A stretch of DNA of 64,000 nucleotides from Devosia lacusdianchii (GCF_022429625.1 NZ_CP092483.1:1178001-1242000), one strand, 5' to 3'. Shown: positions 43,097 through 51,728, counted from the stretch's first letter. The notes: generated by a model not told the origin, from the letters alone. Translations and numbers: made by a program.

Positions 43097-43510
43097 ATGG
43101 CCGCTCAGAGCGGGAAGAATATGTTGCTCAAGCTCGACCAGACCGGGTCGGGGAGCTTTCTCACCGTGGCGGGGCTGCGAACGCGGGCCTTGGCATTCAA
43201 TGCCTCGACCGTCGATACGACGGATCAGGAGAGCGCCGGGCGGTGGCGCGAGTTGCTCGCCGGTGGCGGGGTGAAGCGGGCCTCGGTTTCGGGGGCGGGC
43301 GTGTTCAAGGATGGCGCGTCGGATGCGCAGATCCGGGCGCTGTTCTTCGCCGGGACGATCCGCAACTGGCAATTGATCCTGCCTGATTTCGGTACGGTCG
43401 AGGGGCCGTTCCAGATCGTGGCGCTGGAGTTTTCGGCCGATCACGCCGGAGAAGTGACGTTCGACCTGGCGCTGGAAAGCGCCGGGGAAATGACGTTTGC
43501 GGTGATTTAG
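43097..43510 (+). CDS. GTA major tail protein (gp9, TP901-1 type)
   Basis: 137 residues matching TIGR02126-type tail tube proteins: a G-K-N-M-L-L-K-L-D near the start, L-R-T-R-A-L-A-F-N-A-S-T-V-D-T-T-D and a beta-rich body ending V-T-F-D-L-A-L-E-S-A-G. It is the main subunit of the tail tube. A palindromic element follows. Confidence 0.9.
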   Translation: MAAQSGKNMLLKLDQTGSGSFLTVAGLRTRALAFNASTVDTTDQESAGRWRELLAGGGVKRASVSGAGVFKDGASDAQIRALFFAGTIRNWQLILPDFGTVEGPFQIVALEFSADHAGEVTFDLALESAGEMTFAVI

Positions 43511-43521
43511 GGCATCCAAGA

Positions 43522-43621
43522 TGTCATCCCGGCGAAGGCCGGGATCCATGTCCGCATATCACCCGGGACACTGAGTTTGCCGAGGTTGCCGGACTTGGAT
43601 TCCGGCCTTCGCCGGAATGAC
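43522..43621. repeat. Palindromic element, class D copy 2, between gp9 and gp10
   Basis: Arms of about 26 bases (43522-43548 and 43596-43621) with few mismatches. It resembles the copy at 41522-41617 in both arm sequence and spacing. Confidence 0.75.
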
Positions 43622-43660
43622 CCGGTGGGTAGGACGGTTATCAAACCAACAGGAACAAAC

Positions 43661-43975
43661 ATGGCCATTCCACAACGAGGCGAAATTGACGCCGTCATTG
43701 GCGGGGAGGCCCGCACACTGTGCCTGACGCTGGGGGCACTGGCGGAGCTGGAGGCGCGGTTGCAGGCGGGGGACCTCGTCGGGCTGGCCGAGCGGTTCTC
43801 GTCGGGCCGGGTTTCGGCGCGGGATCTTACGGCGATCCTGGGGGCGGGGCTGCGCGGCGGTGGTAATGCCGTCAGCGATGACGACCTGGCGCGGCTGTCG
43901 ATCGAGGGCGGGCTCAAGGGTGCGGCGGAGATCGCCGCGCGGCTGCTGAGGGCGACGTTTGGAGAAGCCGCATGA
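43661..43975 (+). CDS. GTA gp10-like tail protein
   Basis: 104 residues from the ATG at 43661, preceded by AGGAA. It matches the gene transfer agent family called gp10: G-E-I-D-A-V-I-G-G near the start, L-C-L-T-L-G-A-L-A-E-L-E, and D-L-A-R-L-S-I-E-G-G near the end. It is thought to be a tail assembly factor. The stop overlaps gp10.1 by four bases. Confidence 0.85.
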   Translation: MAIPQRGEIDAVIGGEARTLCLTLGALAELEARLQAGDLVGLAERFSSGRVSARDLTAILGAGLRGGGNAVSDDDLARLSIEGGLKGAAEIAARLLRATFGEAA

Positions 43976-44160
43976 CACCGTTTCCGTGGGAGGCGGCAAT
44001 GCGGTTCGGGTTGGGCGTATTGCGGCTGCCGCCGCGCGACTTCTGGCGCATGACGCCGCGCGAACTGGCTTCGGCCTGGGGCGCTGTGATTGGCGATCGT
44101 GGCTCGCTGGCGCGCGATGAGCTCAATGGATTGATGGAGCGCTTTCCCGATGGCCGATGA
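43972..44160 (+). CDS. GTA tail assembly chaperone (gp10.1)
   Basis: 62 residues, matching the TIGR02216-type phage tail chaperone: F-P-W-E-A-A-M-R-F-G-L-G-V-L-R-L, then F-W-R-M-T-P-R-E-L. It overlaps gp10 upstream and the tape measure gene downstream (44150). Confidence 0.85.
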   Translation: MTPFPWEAAMRFGLGVLRLPPRDFWRMTPRELASAWGAVIGDRGSLARDELNGLMERFPDGR

Positions 44161-44698
44161 TTTCTTTCCCGACAGTTTTCGCGATGAGCTGAGCGATACG
44201 AAGCTGGAGCTTGAGCGCATCGAGGATCTGGCCAGTGGCGTGGCGCGCTCGATCAGCGCCGGTTTCCGTGGGGCTTTGCTCGAAGGCAAGTCGCTCAAAT
44301 CGGTGCTGGGCGATATCGCGCGCAGCTTTGCCGATATTGCGCTGAAAGCCGCGATCAAACCGCTGGGCGACTTGTTCGGCGGATTGATCGGGAACCTGTT
44401 TGCCGGAACCAATCCGGCGCTCGGCAATGTGACACCCTTCGCCAAGGGCGGGGTGATCGCGACGCCGAGCTATTTTCCGCTGGGCAATGGCATGGGGCTG
44501 ATGGGCGAGGCCGGGGCCGAAGCCATCATGCCGCTGCAGCGCGGCTCCGATGGGCGGCTGGGTGTGGCGGGCGGTGGCGGCGCGGTGAACGTGACGTTCA
44601 ACGTGACCGCCAGCGACGCGCGGAGCTTTGCCGCGAGCGAGGCCGAACTCAGCGCCATGCTGTTGCGCGCGGTGAAGCGCGGGACGCGGGCGTCGTAG
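44150..44698 (+). CDS. GTA tail tape measure protein (gp11), short form
   Basis: 182 residues, short like other GTA tape measures. A helical start (F-R-D-E-L-S-D-T-K-L-E-L-E) leads into a hydrophobic segment near residue 80 (A-I-K-P-L-G-D-L-F-G-G-L-I-G-N-L-F) and the family block F-A-K-G-G-V-I-A-T-P-S-Y-F-P. Its size sets the tail length, so a short tail is expected. It overlaps gp10.1 by eleven bases. Confidence 0.85.
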   Translation: MADDFFPDSFRDELSDTKLELERIEDLASGVARSISAGFRGALLEGKSLKSVLGDIARSFADIALKAAIKPLGDLFGGLIGNLFAGTNPALGNVTPFAKGGVIATPSYFPLGNGMGLMGEAGAEAIMPLQRGSDGRLGVAGGGGAVNVTFNVTASDARSFAASEAELSAMLLRAVKRGTRAS

Positions 44699-44735
44699 CT
44701 GGGAGTCTTGCGCTGTCCTCACCGCAAACTCGAAC

Positions 44736-44836
44736 GGCACCTCCCCCATGATGGGGGGGGGAGGGGGTGCGAGCCCCGATATCAGGGCCAATCCACCCCA
44801 CCCTTGATCCCTCCCCACAAGGGGGAGGGTGTCGAC
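44736..44836. repeat. Palindromic element, class A relative, between gp11 and gp12
   Basis: Contains CCCTCCCC/GGGGGAGGG pairs and a long G-run, resembling class A, with GTCGAC at its right edge as at 38018. It fills the 174-base gap before gp12. Confidence 0.65.
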
Positions 44837-44872
44837 TGGTTGTTCAGTGTTCCATAGACAGAGAGAGTTTTC

Positions 44873-45493
44873 ATGGCCTTCCACCCCATTCGCTTCCCGC
44901 TCGATGTCGCGCTGGGCGCGCGGGGTGGGCCGGAGCGTAAGACTGACGTGGTAACGCTGGCGGGCGGTGGCGAGCAGCGCAATGGCCGCTGGCACCATTC
45001 GCGCCGGCGCTACAATGCCGGATACGGCGTCAAGTCGCGGGCCGATATGGCCGCAGTGCTTGCATTCTTCGAGGAGCGGCGCGGGCGGCTACACGGGTTT
45101 CTGTGGCGCGACGGGCTGGATTTTTCCAGCAATGGCGGCGTGCCGACGGCGTTGGACCAGGCGATCGGGACCGGGGACGGCAGCAAGACCAGCTTTCAAC
45201 TGACCAAACGATATGGCGCGTCGTTCGATCCGTACCTTCGGCCGATCACCAAGCCGGTGGCGGGCAGCGTACGGGTGGCGGTGGCGGGGGTGGCACTGTC
45301 GAGCGGCTGGACGGTGGATGTCTCGACCGGCGTCGTTGGCTTCAACGTGGCGCCGGCCAATGGGGCGGCGGTGACGGCGGGATTTCTGTTCGATGTGCCG
45401 GTGCGGTTCGATAGCGATCGGCTGGATGTGGAACTCACCAGCTTCGATGGTGCCGAGGCTCCAAGCATTCCGCTGGTGGAGATCCTGCCATGA
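44873..45493 (+). CDS. GTA distal tail protein (DUF2460, gp12)
   Basis: 206 residues with the DUF2460/TIGR02217 pattern: F-H-P-I-R-F-P-L-D-V at the start, R-R-Y-N-A-G-Y-G-V-K-S near residue 45 and F-L-W-R-D-G-L-D-F. It is predicted to form part of the distal tail ring. ATGA overlap with gp13. Confidence 0.92.
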   Translation: MAFHPIRFPLDVALGARGGPERKTDVVTLAGGGEQRNGRWHHSRRRYNAGYGVKSRADMAAVLAFFEERRGRLHGFLWRDGLDFSSNGGVPTALDQAIGTGDGSKTSFQLTKRYGASFDPYLRPITKPVAGSVRVAVAGVALSSGWTVDVSTGVVGFNVAPANGAAVTAGFLFDVPVRFDSDRLDVELTSFDGAEAPSIPLVEILP

Positions 45494-46380
45494 GGACGCT
45501 CGATGCGGGTTTCGCGGCGCATATAGCGCAGGGCGAGACGACGCTGTGCCACTGCTGGAAGCTGGTGCGGGTGGATGGGGCTGTGCTGGGCTTTACCGAT
45601 CACGACCGGACGTTGAGCTTTGGCGGCACCGAGTTTGTGCCGGCGCATGGGCTGGATGGCAGCGAAATGCCGTCTCGGCTGGGGGCCCAGGTGCAGACCA
45701 GCGAGGTGCTGGGCGTGCTCCATGCCGAGGCAATTACCGAGGATGATATTCTGCTGGGTCGTTATGACGGCGCCGCGATCGAAACCTGGCGGGTGAACTG
45801 GGGCGATGTGAGCCAGCGGGTTTTGCTGCGGAGCGATACGATTGGCGAAATTATCCGCGAGGACGGGGTGTTCCGGGCAGAACTTCGCTCGGCACAGCAG
45901 GGGCTGAATGCCACGCATGGCCGTGTCTATCAGGGCCTGTGCGATGCGGCGCTGGGGGATGGCCGCTGCGGGGTCAACGTGGCGGCGCCGGCGTTTCGCG
46001 GCTTTGCCACGGTGACGGGGTTCGATGATCCCTATCGCATCGTCGTCTCGGGGCTGAGCGGTTTTGCGGCCGACTGGTTCGGCTTTGGCTCTGCGGTGTG
46101 GACGGACGGGCGACGGGTTGGAATGAGCGATGGCGTCACCACCCATACCCGGATCGGTGGCGTGGACGTGCTGGGCTTTTCGGTCAAGGTGGGCGACTGG
46201 GTGGCGGTGGGCGATACGCTGACCGTGACGGCCGGTTGCGATCGGCGGTTTGCCACCTGCAAGGCCAAGTTCGCAAATGCGGTCAATTTTCGGGGCTTTC
46301 CGCATATTCCGGGCAGCGACTTCGTGCTGCGGCACCCGCGCAATCAGGACGCGCTTGATGGCCGGGCGGTGGTCAAGTGA
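45490..46380 (+). CDS. GTA hub protein (DUF2163, gp13)
   Basis: 296 residues with the DUF2163/TIGR02218 layout: C-H-C-W-K-L near residue 18, F-T-D-H-D-R-T-L-S-F, and a cysteine-containing C-terminal part (A-G-C-D-R-R-F-A-T-C). The cysteines in the second half may hold an iron-sulfur cluster, as proposed for hub proteins of this type. It overlaps gp12 and gp14 by four bases each. Confidence 0.92.
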   Translation: MRTLDAGFAAHIAQGETTLCHCWKLVRVDGAVLGFTDHDRTLSFGGTEFVPAHGLDGSEMPSRLGAQVQTSEVLGVLHAEAITEDDILLGRYDGAAIETWRVNWGDVSQRVLLRSDTIGEIIREDGVFRAELRSAQQGLNATHGRVYQGLCDAALGDGRCGVNVAAPAFRGFATVTGFDDPYRIVVSGLSGFAADWFGFGSAVWTDGRRVGMSDGVTTHTRIGGVDVLGFSVKVGDWVAVGDTLTVTAGCDRRFATCKAKFANAVNFRGFPHIPGSDFVLRHPRNQDALDGRAVVK

Positions 46381-46859
46381 GCGCGGCAGTGGTTGCGGCA
46401 GCGCGGGCATTTCTGGGGACGCCATATCGCCACCAGGCATCGACGCCCGGGGCCGGGTGCGACTGCCTCGGTTTGCTGCGTGGGGTGTGGCGAGCGCTTT
46501 ATGGCGATGAGCCAATGGCCATGCCGGCCTATCGGCCGGGCATGCGCGATCCGTTGAACGCAGGGGCGTTGCGGCTGGCCGCGGAGCAATTTCTGCTGGC
46601 CGAGCACGGGCCTTTGGCGGCGGGGCAGGTGGTGCTGTTTCGGCTAAACGGCGCCGCGGAGCCCAAGCATTGCGGGATTTTGCTGGGGCCGGACTGGTTC
46701 ATCCATGCGCAGGAGCGGCTGGGCGTAGTCGAGGCGAACCTGACCGAGGCCTGGGTCACGCGGGTCAAAGGGCGGTTCCGGTTTCCTGAGGTTCTTACCT
46801 CTCCCTTGGGGAGAGGTCGGCGCGTAGCGCCGGGTGAAGGGGCCTTCTCCGAACTCTGA
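46377..46859 (+). CDS. GTA NlpC/P60 peptidase (gp14) with a repeat-encoded C-terminus
   Basis: 160 residues. The NlpC/P60 fold has its catalytic cysteine at C30 in G-C-D-C-L-G-L and the histidine in K-H-C-G-I-L-L-G; such tail peptidases locally cut peptidoglycan during DNA entry. Residues 141-160 (L-T-S-P-L-G-R-G-R-R-V-A-P-G-E-G-A-F-S-E) are encoded within a palindromic element that begins at 46797, so the original C-terminus was likely replaced by repeat-derived sequence. The core domain is intact. ATGA overlap with gp13. Confidence 0.88.
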   Translation: MSAAVVAAARAFLGTPYRHQASTPGAGCDCLGLLRGVWRALYGDEPMAMPAYRPGMRDPLNAGALRLAAEQFLLAEHGPLAAGQVVLFRLNGAAEPKHCGILLGPDWFIHAQERLGVVEANLTEAWVTRVKGRFRFPEVLTSPLGRGRRVAPGEGAFSEL

Positions 46860-46916
46860 AGTCAGGCCCCCTCACCCGACCCAAGAGGGTCGACCTCTCC
46901 CTAAAGGGAGAGGTGA
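46797..46916. repeat. Palindromic element, class F copy 1, gp14/gp15
   Basis: Begins inside the gp14 coding sequence and ends before gp15. Left arm CCTCTCCCTTGGGGAGAGG type, right arm CCTCTCCCTAAAGGGAGAGG type, with a GAGGTCGG motif and CCCTCACCCGACCCAAGAGG in between, matching the copy at 61113-61242. Confidence 0.8.
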
Positions 46917-46932
46917 AGAAAGGAATAGTCAC

Positions 46933-49900
46933 ATGGCCACTCTGGCGCTTTCGCTGGCCGGGCAGTTTGTTGGCGGCATGTTTGGTGGGCCGTTGGGCGC
47001 GACCATTGGCCGGGCGCTGGGAGCGCTGGCGGGGAGTGCCGTCGATGGCATGCTGTTTGGCGAACAGGCCGAGCAGGCTGCCAACGATTTGCGGTTGCAG
47101 GGCTCGTCGGAGGGCGGGGCGGTGTCCCGGCTTTATGGCTGGAGCCGGCTTTCGGGCAATATTATCTGGGCGCGCGAGCTGGAACTGCTCAATGCCGACG
47201 GCGGTGGCGCCAAGGGCTTTGGAGGCGATGAGCAGGACGAGGTGGGCGCGAGCTTTGCCGTGGCGTTCTGCGAGGGTGAAGTCAGCCATATGGGCCGCAT
47301 CTGGGCCGATGGGCAATTGCTGGATACCGAGGGACTGACGCTGCGCTTTTATCGTGGCAGCGAAAGCCAATTGCCCGATGGGCTGATCGAGGCCACGCAG
47401 GGCGTGGCGCCAGCCTATCGCGGGCTCTGTTACCTGGTGGTCGAGCAATTGCCGCTGAGCAAGTTTGGCAACCGTATTCCGCAACTGACCGTGGAGCTGT
47501 GCCGGGTGGTGGGCGATCTCGAGCGCAATATTCGCGCCGTGACCGTGATCCCGGGAGCAACCGAATTCGGCTACGATCCGTCACCGCGTGTGCTGGTCAA
47601 AGCGCCGGGTTCGACCATGGGCGAGAATACCCATGTGTCGCGGTCGGTCAGCGACTGGACCTGCTCGATCGATGAGCTGATGGACCTGTGCCCCAATCTC
47701 GAACACGTGGCGCTGGTAGTGGCCTGGTTCGGCAACGACCTGCGCTGCGCCAATTGCGCGGTCGGCCCGCGCGTCGAGGCGGCGAACCGCGAGGTGATCG
47801 GTCCGGGTTGGAGCGTGATGGGGCTGGGGCGCGGGTCGGTGCCCGTGGTGTCGACCCATGCCGGCGGCGCGGCCTATGGCGGCACCCCATCGGATGCGAG
47901 CGTGCTGGCGGCGATTGCCGACCTTAAGCGGCGCGGCGTGCGGGTGACGCTCTATCCGCTGGTCATGATGGATGTGCCCGTGGGCAATGGCATGCCAGAC
48001 CCCTATGGCGGGGTCGCTCAGGCGGCTTATCCATGGCGGGGACGGATCACCTGCCATCCGGCGCCAGGGCGACCAGGCTCGCCAGACAAGAGCGGGGTTG
48101 CGGCGGCGCAGGTGGCGACGTTTGCCGCGGCCTATCGACAGATGGTGCTGCATTATGCGGCGATGTCGGTCGCTGCCGGGGGTGTCGATGCGCTGATCAT
48201 CGGCTCGGAAATGCGCGGGCTCACCAGCGTGCGCGGGGCCGCCAACAGCTTTCCGTTCATCGACGCGCTGGTAACGCTGGCCGCGGATGTGCGGGCGGTG
48301 GTGGGACCGGCGACCAAGCTGACCTATGCGGCCGATTGGAGCGAATATTCGGGCTATCAGGCCGACGGCGAGAAGTTCTTTCATCTCGATCCGTTGTGGG
48401 CTTCGCCGAATATCAATGCTGTGGGCATCGACAACTACATGCCGCTGGCCGATTGGCGCGACGGCACCGGACATGCCGATGCGGCGCTGTCAGCGCATGG
48501 CTACGACTTGGACTACCTCGCCGGCAATATTGCCGGTGGCGAGGGGTTCGATTGGTATTATGCCAGCGACGCCGACCGGCTGGCGCAAGTGCGGACGCCG
48601 ATCAGCGACGGCACCTATGGCGAGCCGTGGGTGTGGCGGTTCAAGGATATCCGCAATTGGTGGAGCCATTGGCACCACAATCGGCCGGCCGGTGTGCGGA
48701 GTGCAACGCCGACGGCCTGGGTGCCGGGATCGAAGCCAATTTGGCTGACCGAACTCGGGTGCGGCGCGGTCGACAAGGGGGCCAACCAGCCCAACATCTT
48801 TGGCGATGCCAAGAGCGCGGAGAGTGGGCGCCCGTACTTCTCGGTCGGCACGCCCGATCCGTTGATCCAACGACAGGTTTTGCGGGCGCATCAGGCGTGG
48901 TGGCGCAATCCGGCGAACAATCCGGCCGGGATGGTCGATGTCGACAGGATCTATCACTGGACCTGGGATGCGAGGCCCTATCCGGCGTTTCCAGCACTGA
49001 CTGAGGTTTGGGCCGACGGCGTGAACCACCGCAGCGGCCATTGGCTGACTGGTCGATTGGGCGGCGTTGCGAGCGACGAGCTGGCGGTGGCCATCGCCGC
49101 CGAACATGGTGTGGCGCTGAGCGCCGAGCCTGCCGCGCCATTCGTCAATGGCTATGTGTTGGGCACGGCAACGACGGCCCGCGATGCGCTGGAGCCATTG
49201 ATTTCGATCACCGCGACCAGCCTGCGCAACGGCGTGGATGGATTGCATCTGGGCAGTTCTCGCAGCGCCACGCCGCTGGCGGTGGATCGCGAGCGGTTGG
49301 CAGTGGATGAGGGGGCCGTGCTCACGCGGCGGCGCACCGATCCGGCCGAAGCGCCGGGACGGCTGGCGCTGTCCTATGTCGATCGCGAACGCGATTACCT
49401 CACCGGCACGGTAACGGCACTAAGCCGCGTCGATGGACCACTGGTCGGCGAGGCGAGCGCGCTGGTGCTCGATGGCTCAGGCGCGCGGCTGGCGGCGGAG
49501 CGCATGCTCGATGGTCGCGGCCTGAGGCAGGAGACGCTGGAGCTCGACCTGCCGGCCGCGATGCTGGCGCTTGAGCCCGGTGACCTGGTGGACATCGACG
49601 GTCTGGCGGAAGGGCCATTCGAGATTGCGGAAATTCGCGACGGGCTGACCCGGCGGATGACGGCCAAGACCCTGGCAGTGGGCACCGCGCTGGCGACGGA
49701 AATCGACCGGGCGCCAGCCGGAGGGAACGGCGTTTTCGTGCGGTCGCTGCCGGTGGTGGCGGTTGCTCATCTGCCGCCGCTGCCGAGCGATCCATCGCGG
49801 TCACGACTGGTTATCGGCGGCCATGCCGCGCCCTGGCCCGGAAGCCTGCAATTGGTCGACGATGCGACTGGCGCGACGCTGGCCACGCTGCCGCGCCGCG

Positions 49901-50655
49901 CCACGTTGGGCGTCACAGCAACCGGCTTAGCGGTTGGCCCCACTGCCGTGTGGGATCGGGGCCAGAGCCTCGAAGTCACCATCCATGCCGGCCATCTCGC
50001 TGCGGTTGAACCGTTGGCGGTGCTGGCCGGCATCAATCGGCTGGCGGTCGAAACCGATGCGGGCACTTGGGAAGTCATCGGCTTTGCCGAGGCCGCGCTG
50101 GTTTCGACAGGACTGTACCGATTGAGCGGGCTGTTGCTGGGGCTCGATGGCACTGCGGCTGGTTCGGCTGCCATTGGCCGCCGCGTGCTGGTGCTGGACG
50201 GGCGTTGCGTGACCTTGGCGGTCGAGCCGCATTGGCTCGGTGAGACCAGAGGCTTCCGTGTCTATGCCGGGCAGACCGACCTGGAAGGGACTGCGGTCTC
50301 GGTCGCAACGGGCGTCGCCGCTGCTTGGCCGCTGCCGCCGGTGCATCTGCGCGCGCTGCGATCGAGCGGCGGCTCCATCGGCCTGAGTTGGGTCCGGCGC
50401 AGCCGGGCGGATGGCGACGGCTGGGGTGTCAGCGAGAGCCCGCTCGACCACCTGCCGGAACGCTACGCGGTCAAGATATTCAACGGCACCACGCTGGTGC
50501 GGCAGCTGGACTGCACCAGTTCTTCGGCAAGCTATGGCAGCGCTGAGCAGGTGGCCGATTTCGGCGCGCCGCCGGCAAGTTTCACATTCACGGTCGCGCA
50601 GGTGAGCCCGGTGCTGGGCGCAGGCCAAGCGGCGGAGGGGTACTTCAATGGCTAG
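46933..50655 (+). CDS. GTA tip/host attachment protein with TIM-barrel-like domain (gp15)
   Basis: 1240 residues from the ATG at 46933. The first part contains a hydrophobic helix (L-A-G-Q-F-V-G-G-M-F-G-G-P-L-G), then the baseplate TIM-barrel-like domain around residues ~230-620 (Y-P-L-V-M-M-D-V, L-I-I-G-S-E-M-R-G, Y-A-A-D-W-S-E-Y, W-A-S-P-N-I-N-A) and a long beta-rich C-terminal half with fibronectin-like repeats. It is the longest gene of the cluster and should bind the recipient cell. It overlaps the endolysin gene by eight bases. Confidence 0.9.
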   Translation: MATLALSLAGQFVGGMFGGPLGATIGRALGALAGSAVDGMLFGEQAEQAANDLRLQGSSEGGAVSRLYGWSRLSGNIIWARELELLNADGGGAKGFGGDEQDEVGASFAVAFCEGEVSHMGRIWADGQLLDTEGLTLRFYRGSESQLPDGLIEATQGVAPAYRGLCYLVVEQLPLSKFGNRIPQLTVELCRVVGDLERNIRAVTVIPGATEFGYDPSPRVLVKAPGSTMGENTHVSRSVSDWTCSIDELMDLCPNLEHVALVVAWFGNDLRCANCAVGPRVEAANREVIGPGWSVMGLGRGSVPVVSTHAGGAAYGGTPSDASVLAAIADLKRRGVRVTLYPLVMMDVPVGNGMPDPYGGVAQAAYPWRGRITCHPAPGRPGSPDKSGVAAAQVATFAAAYRQMVLHYAAMSVAAGGVDALIIGSEMRGLTSVRGAANSFPFIDALVTLAADVRAVVGPATKLTYAADWSEYSGYQADGEKFFHLDPLWASPNINAVGIDNYMPLADWRDGTGHADAALSAHGYDLDYLAGNIAGGEGFDWYYASDADRLAQVRTPISDGTYGEPWVWRFKDIRNWWSHWHHNRPAGVRSATPTAWVPGSKPIWLTELGCGAVDKGANQPNIFGDAKSAESGRPYFSVGTPDPLIQRQVLRAHQAWWRNPANNPAGMVDVDRIYHWTWDARPYPAFPALTEVWADGVNHRSGHWLTGRLGGVASDELAVAIAAEHGVALSAEPAAPFVNGYVLGTATTARDALEPLISITATSLRNGVDGLHLGSSRSATPLAVDRERLAVDEGAVLTRRRTDPAEAPGRLALSYVDRERDYLTGTVTALSRVDGPLVGEASALVLDGSGARLAAERMLDGRGLRQETLELDLPAAMLALEPGDLVDIDGLAEGPFEIAEIRDGLTRRMTAKTLAVGTALATEIDRAPAGGNGVFVRSLPVVAVAHLPPLPSDPSRSRLVIGGHAAPWPGSLQLVDDATGATLATLPRRATLGVTATGLAVGPTAVWDRGQSLEVTIHAGHLAAVEPLAVLAGINRLAVETDAGTWEVIGFAEAALVSTGLYRLSGLLLGLDGTAAGSAAIGRRVLVLDGRCVTLAVEPHWLGETRGFRVYAGQTDLEGTAVSVATGVAAAWPLPPVHLRALRSSGGSIGLSWVRRSRADGDGWGVSESPLDHLPERYAVKIFNGTTLVRQLDCTSSSASYGSAEQVADFGAPPASFTFTVAQVSPVLGAGQAAEGYFNG

Positions 50656-51415
50656 GACGCGCTTCGATATCTGCCTCGACGAGGTGCTGCGGCATGAGGG
50701 CGGCTATGCCGATCATCCCAGCGACCCCGGCGGGGCCACTAATCTCGGCATTACTCACAAGACGCTGGCGCGCTGGCGGCAGGTGTCGCCGTGGTGGAAG
50801 CTCGATAAGGCCGAGGTGCGCGAGCTGCAGCGTGCAGAAGCGGGGCGCATCTATCGGGCCAGCTACTGGGACCGCAGCAAGGCCGGCAGTCTGCCGCCCG
50901 GGCTCGATCTGGCGCTGTTCGACTTTGCGGTCAATTCGGGGCCAGACCGGGCGATCCGGACGCTGCAGGCCGAGACCGGCACCGCTGCCGACGGCCAGAT
51001 CGGCCCGCTGACGCTCGATGCGGTCAAGACCCGGATCGCGGCGAAAGGTGCGGCCGACCTCATCAATGCCCTCTGCGACCGGCGCCTGTCTTTCCTGATG
51101 CGCCTCTCGACCTTTGCCGTCTTTGGCAAGGGCTGGTCGGCGCGTGTGGCCGCGGTCCGAAAAGCCGCGCTAGCTGCAGCGGGCAATCAGACCTCGACCT
51201 CAATCAAGCTAAGCAAATGGAGCGTGATCATGGAGATTCTCAACGGCAACAAGACCTACATCGTCGCAGCGTTCATGCTGCTGGCGGGCCTGGCCCAGGT
51301 TCTGGGCATCGACCTGCCGGCGCTGGAGGGCGCGTCGGCCGGCCATCTCATCATGGAGGCACTGGCCGTGATCTTCCTGCGCAAGGGGTTGAAGGGGGAT
51401 ATCGGGCGGGCTTGA
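50648..51415 (+). CDS. GH108 endolysin with peptidoglycan-binding and membrane domains
   Basis: 255 residues. The N-terminal GH108 domain has its catalytic glutamate at E17 (L-R-H-E-G-G-Y) and the G-G-A-T-N-L-G-I-T signature; a PG_binding_3 domain follows (F-D-F-A-V-N-S-G-P-D-R-A near residue 95). The last ~60 residues hold a membrane helix (T-Y-I-V-A-A-F-M-L-L-A-G-L-A) and a second hydrophobic helix. It should degrade host peptidoglycan to release particles. Start overlaps gp15. An internal start at 51230 may also be used. Confidence 0.85.
   Translation: MARTRFDICLDEVLRHEGGYADHPSDPGGATNLGITHKTLARWRQVSPWWKLDKAEVRELQRAEAGRIYRASYWDRSKAGSLPPGLDLALFDFAVNSGPDRAIRTLQAETGTAADGQIGPLTLDAVKTRIAAKGAADLINALCDRRLSFLMRLSTFAVFGKGWSARVAAVRKAALAAAGNQTSTSIKLSKWSVIMEILNGNKTYIVAAFMLLAGLAQVLGIDLPALEGASAGHLIMEALAVIFLRKGLKGDIGRA
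51230..51415 (+). other. Possible internal start encoding a holin-like membrane peptide
   Basis: In frame within the endolysin gene, the ATG at 51230 follows GGAG by seven bases and would give a 61-residue membrane protein (M-E-I-L-N-G-N-K-T-Y-I-V-A-A-F). Similar small peptides occur as separate genes in phages. It is an inference only: the fused reading frame is intact, and translation of either form is possible. Confidence 0.35.
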
Positions 51416-51479
51416 GGCCCTTGCCATTGTCGGCCCGGTGCCTGATATTTTGACCAGAGCTCGAACGCAGGAGAGGGTG

Positions 51480-51728
51480 ATGCCCAAGCGCATGTACAGC
51501 GTCGCCGCCCACTGGGACGACAAGGCTAGAGTCTTTTACTCGGAGAGCGACATCATCGGGCTCCATATCGAGGCATCAACCCTCGACGAGTTCGAGGCGG
51601 TGATGATGGACGTGGCGCCCGGCTTGGTGATGGCCAACCATGTGTCCAAGGCGGAATTGGCGACCACCGCGCCTGAAGACCTCATTCCGGCAATTCTCTG
51701 GCAACGACCACCAGGAAAGGCTGCTTGA
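51480..51728 (+). CDS. DUF1902 antitoxin-like protein
   Basis: 82 residues from the ATG at 51480, preceded by AGGAGAG. It has the DUF1902/HicB-like pattern: V-A-A-H-W-D-D-K-A-R-V-F-Y-S-E-S-D, G-L-H-I-E-A-S-T-L-D-E-F-E. It is presumed to neutralise the HicA-like toxin encoded immediately downstream. This order, antitoxin before toxin, is opposite to the classical hicAB order but typical of the DUF1902 pair. Confidence 0.78.
   Translation: MPKRMYSVAAHWDDKARVFYSESDIIGLHIEASTLDEFEAVMMDVAPGLVMANHVSKAELATTAPEDLIPAILWQRPPGKAA

Noticed and set aside
41393..43660. CRISPR array from the spaced repeats in this region
   Set aside because: The repeats are palindromic, differ in sequence, and are separated by whole genes, with no regular spacers or cas genes.
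45196..46515. Minus-strand frame opposite gp12 and gp13
   Set aside because: Antisense to conserved GTA genes and without recognisable domains.
36341..51415. An ordinary prophage
   Set aside because: No integrase, replication or lysogeny genes or attachment repeats were found, while the order matches GTA structural clusters.
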